NCBI GenBank assembly: GCA_036274645.1
Contig: DASUFH010000305.1
Location: 1 to 14,468 of the forward strand
Length of the DNA stretch: 14,468 nucleotides
Direction: 5' to 3'
Origin: DASUFH01 sp036274645
GTDB taxonomy: Bacteria; Acidobacteriota; Terriglobia; 20CM-2-55-15
In this document: positions 14,055 to 14,468 of the stretch, piece by piece
How the letters are laid out: every line of letters starts with the position of its first letter
Position numbering within the stretch: position 1 is the stretch's first letter
Translations under genes and position numbers: made by a program
The notes under the pieces: generated by a model
Databases searched by the model: none
Told to the model about the DNA's origin: nothing
Seen by the model: only the letters and a program-made list of their open reading frames with translations

Positions 14055-14468
14055 GATCATCTCCTCCATGGTCTGAGGAGTTTTGGGCGCGGCCGGCATC
14101 GCCGTGGTTTCCGTGCGCGGCCGGTTCTGGTCTCCGGGGCCGCGGCGGCCGGACTGTTGCTGTGGTCTGCCCGATGGCCGGGGCGGTCTCGAGTCCGGGC
14201 GCCGCTGGGGACGTTCTTCCCCCTGGGCGCCGGTGGCGCCGGCCGCCGCGGCGGCCGGGTTGGTCGCGCTCACGCTCGGGCGCCGGTCTGGGGCCGGCCC
14301 GGGTTTCCCCTTCTTGTGCCGGTGTGGCCGGGGCGGCTTCGGCATGACGGCTTTTCGCGACAGGCTGATGCGCTTGAGATTGACGTCGACGGCGATCACT
14401 TTCACTTTGACCACGTCTCCGACCCTGGCGGCCTGCCGCGCGTCCTGAATGTATTTGTGCGAGAGTTC
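14019..14468 (-). CDS. tex: 3' end of tex: S1 RNA-binding domain plus low-complexity tail (5' end outside window)
   Basis: Partial CDS whose start lies beyond the window; 149 residues are visible. The first about 37 are the end of an S1 domain in the form seen at the C-terminus of the transcription accessory protein Tex: ELSHKYIQDARQAARVGDVV, then KVKVIAVDVNLKRISLSRKA. Tex is a cytoplasmic nucleic-acid-binding protein linked to transcription and RNA turnover. After the S1 domain there is a tail of about 110 residues rich in Pro, Arg, Gln, Gly and Ala (for example RPHRHKKGKPGPAPDRRP), ending in a short predicted helix (TMEEMIRQLQEKFGRVG). Many Tex proteins stop soon after S1, so this basic tail is long. 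Other S1-ending proteins cannot be excluded from this fragment alone. The stop (14019-14021) lies in copy 2 of the 38-bp repeat. Confidence 0.8.
   Translation of the reverse strand, partial: ELSHKYIQDARQAARVGDVVKVKVIAVDVNLKRISLSRKAVMPKPPRPHRHKKGKPGPAPDRRPSVSATNPAAAAAGATGAQGEERPQRRPDSRPPRPSGRPQQQSGRRGPGDQNRPRTETTAMPAAPKTPQTMEEMIRQLQEKFGRVG

Noticed and set aside
14083..14448. 121-aa plus-strand frame opposite the tex end
   Set aside because: It is the GC-rich complement of the Pro/Arg tail and S1 codons, and has no recognisable domain.

Overview
The window (about 60% G+C by eye) looks like a chromosomal stretch from a soil or sediment Acidobacteriota (Solibacterales/Vicinamibacterales-like), possibly metagenomic. 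That is an inference from gene content: a DUF1592/DUF1552 pair, Tat-exported enzymes, a secreted ankyrin protein, a membrane-fused spermidine-synthase-like protein, and REP-like GGGCGGTC/GACCGCCC palindromes between genes. There is no rRNA, tRNA, CRISPR array, transposase or integrase.

Layout. (1) 76-666 (+): a small membrane-anchored protein with a probable OB-fold, followed by two REP-like palindromes (684-776). (2) 902-7189 (+): a tight four-gene cluster, all predicted exported. It encodes a Tat-dependent metallo-beta-lactamase-fold protein with an altered metal site, a large DUF1587/1595/1592/1588/1585 protein with two CxxCH haem motifs, a Tat-dependent DUF1552 protein, and a secreted ankyrin-repeat protein. 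(3) 7190-7583: a probable broken four-helix-bundle gene running into a 193-bp palindrome. (4) 10765-7582 (-): a two-subunit molybdenum hydroxylase of the IorA/IorB type (2Fe-2S subunit, Tat-exported molybdopterin subunit), then a hairpin and a small secreted Ig-like protein. (5) 10949-11048: a pair of inverted REP-like units. (6) 13248-11056 (-): a polytopic membrane protein fused to a spermidine-synthase-like methyltransferase-fold domain. (7) 13468-13980 (+), divergent from it: an orphan, signal-peptide-bearing version of the contractile-injection-system (CIS) tube/adaptor domain. (8) 14468-14019 (-): the 3' end of tex (S1 domain plus a long low-complexity tail), separated from the CIS-like gene by one extra copy of a 38-bp tandem duplication.

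How the genes may work together. The 902-7189 cluster is the best candidate for an undescribed functional unit: four exported proteins, short gaps, Shine-Dalgarno sequences inside or beside the preceding gene, and at least one c-type haem protein. Its substrate cannot be read from the sequence. The molybdenum hydroxylase is an ordinary periplasmic oxidoreductase pair whose electron acceptor is not encoded beside it. The most surprising single gene is the secreted CIS-tube-like protein, because its family normally acts in the cytoplasm during assembly of phage-tail-like particles and no other tail gene is present here.
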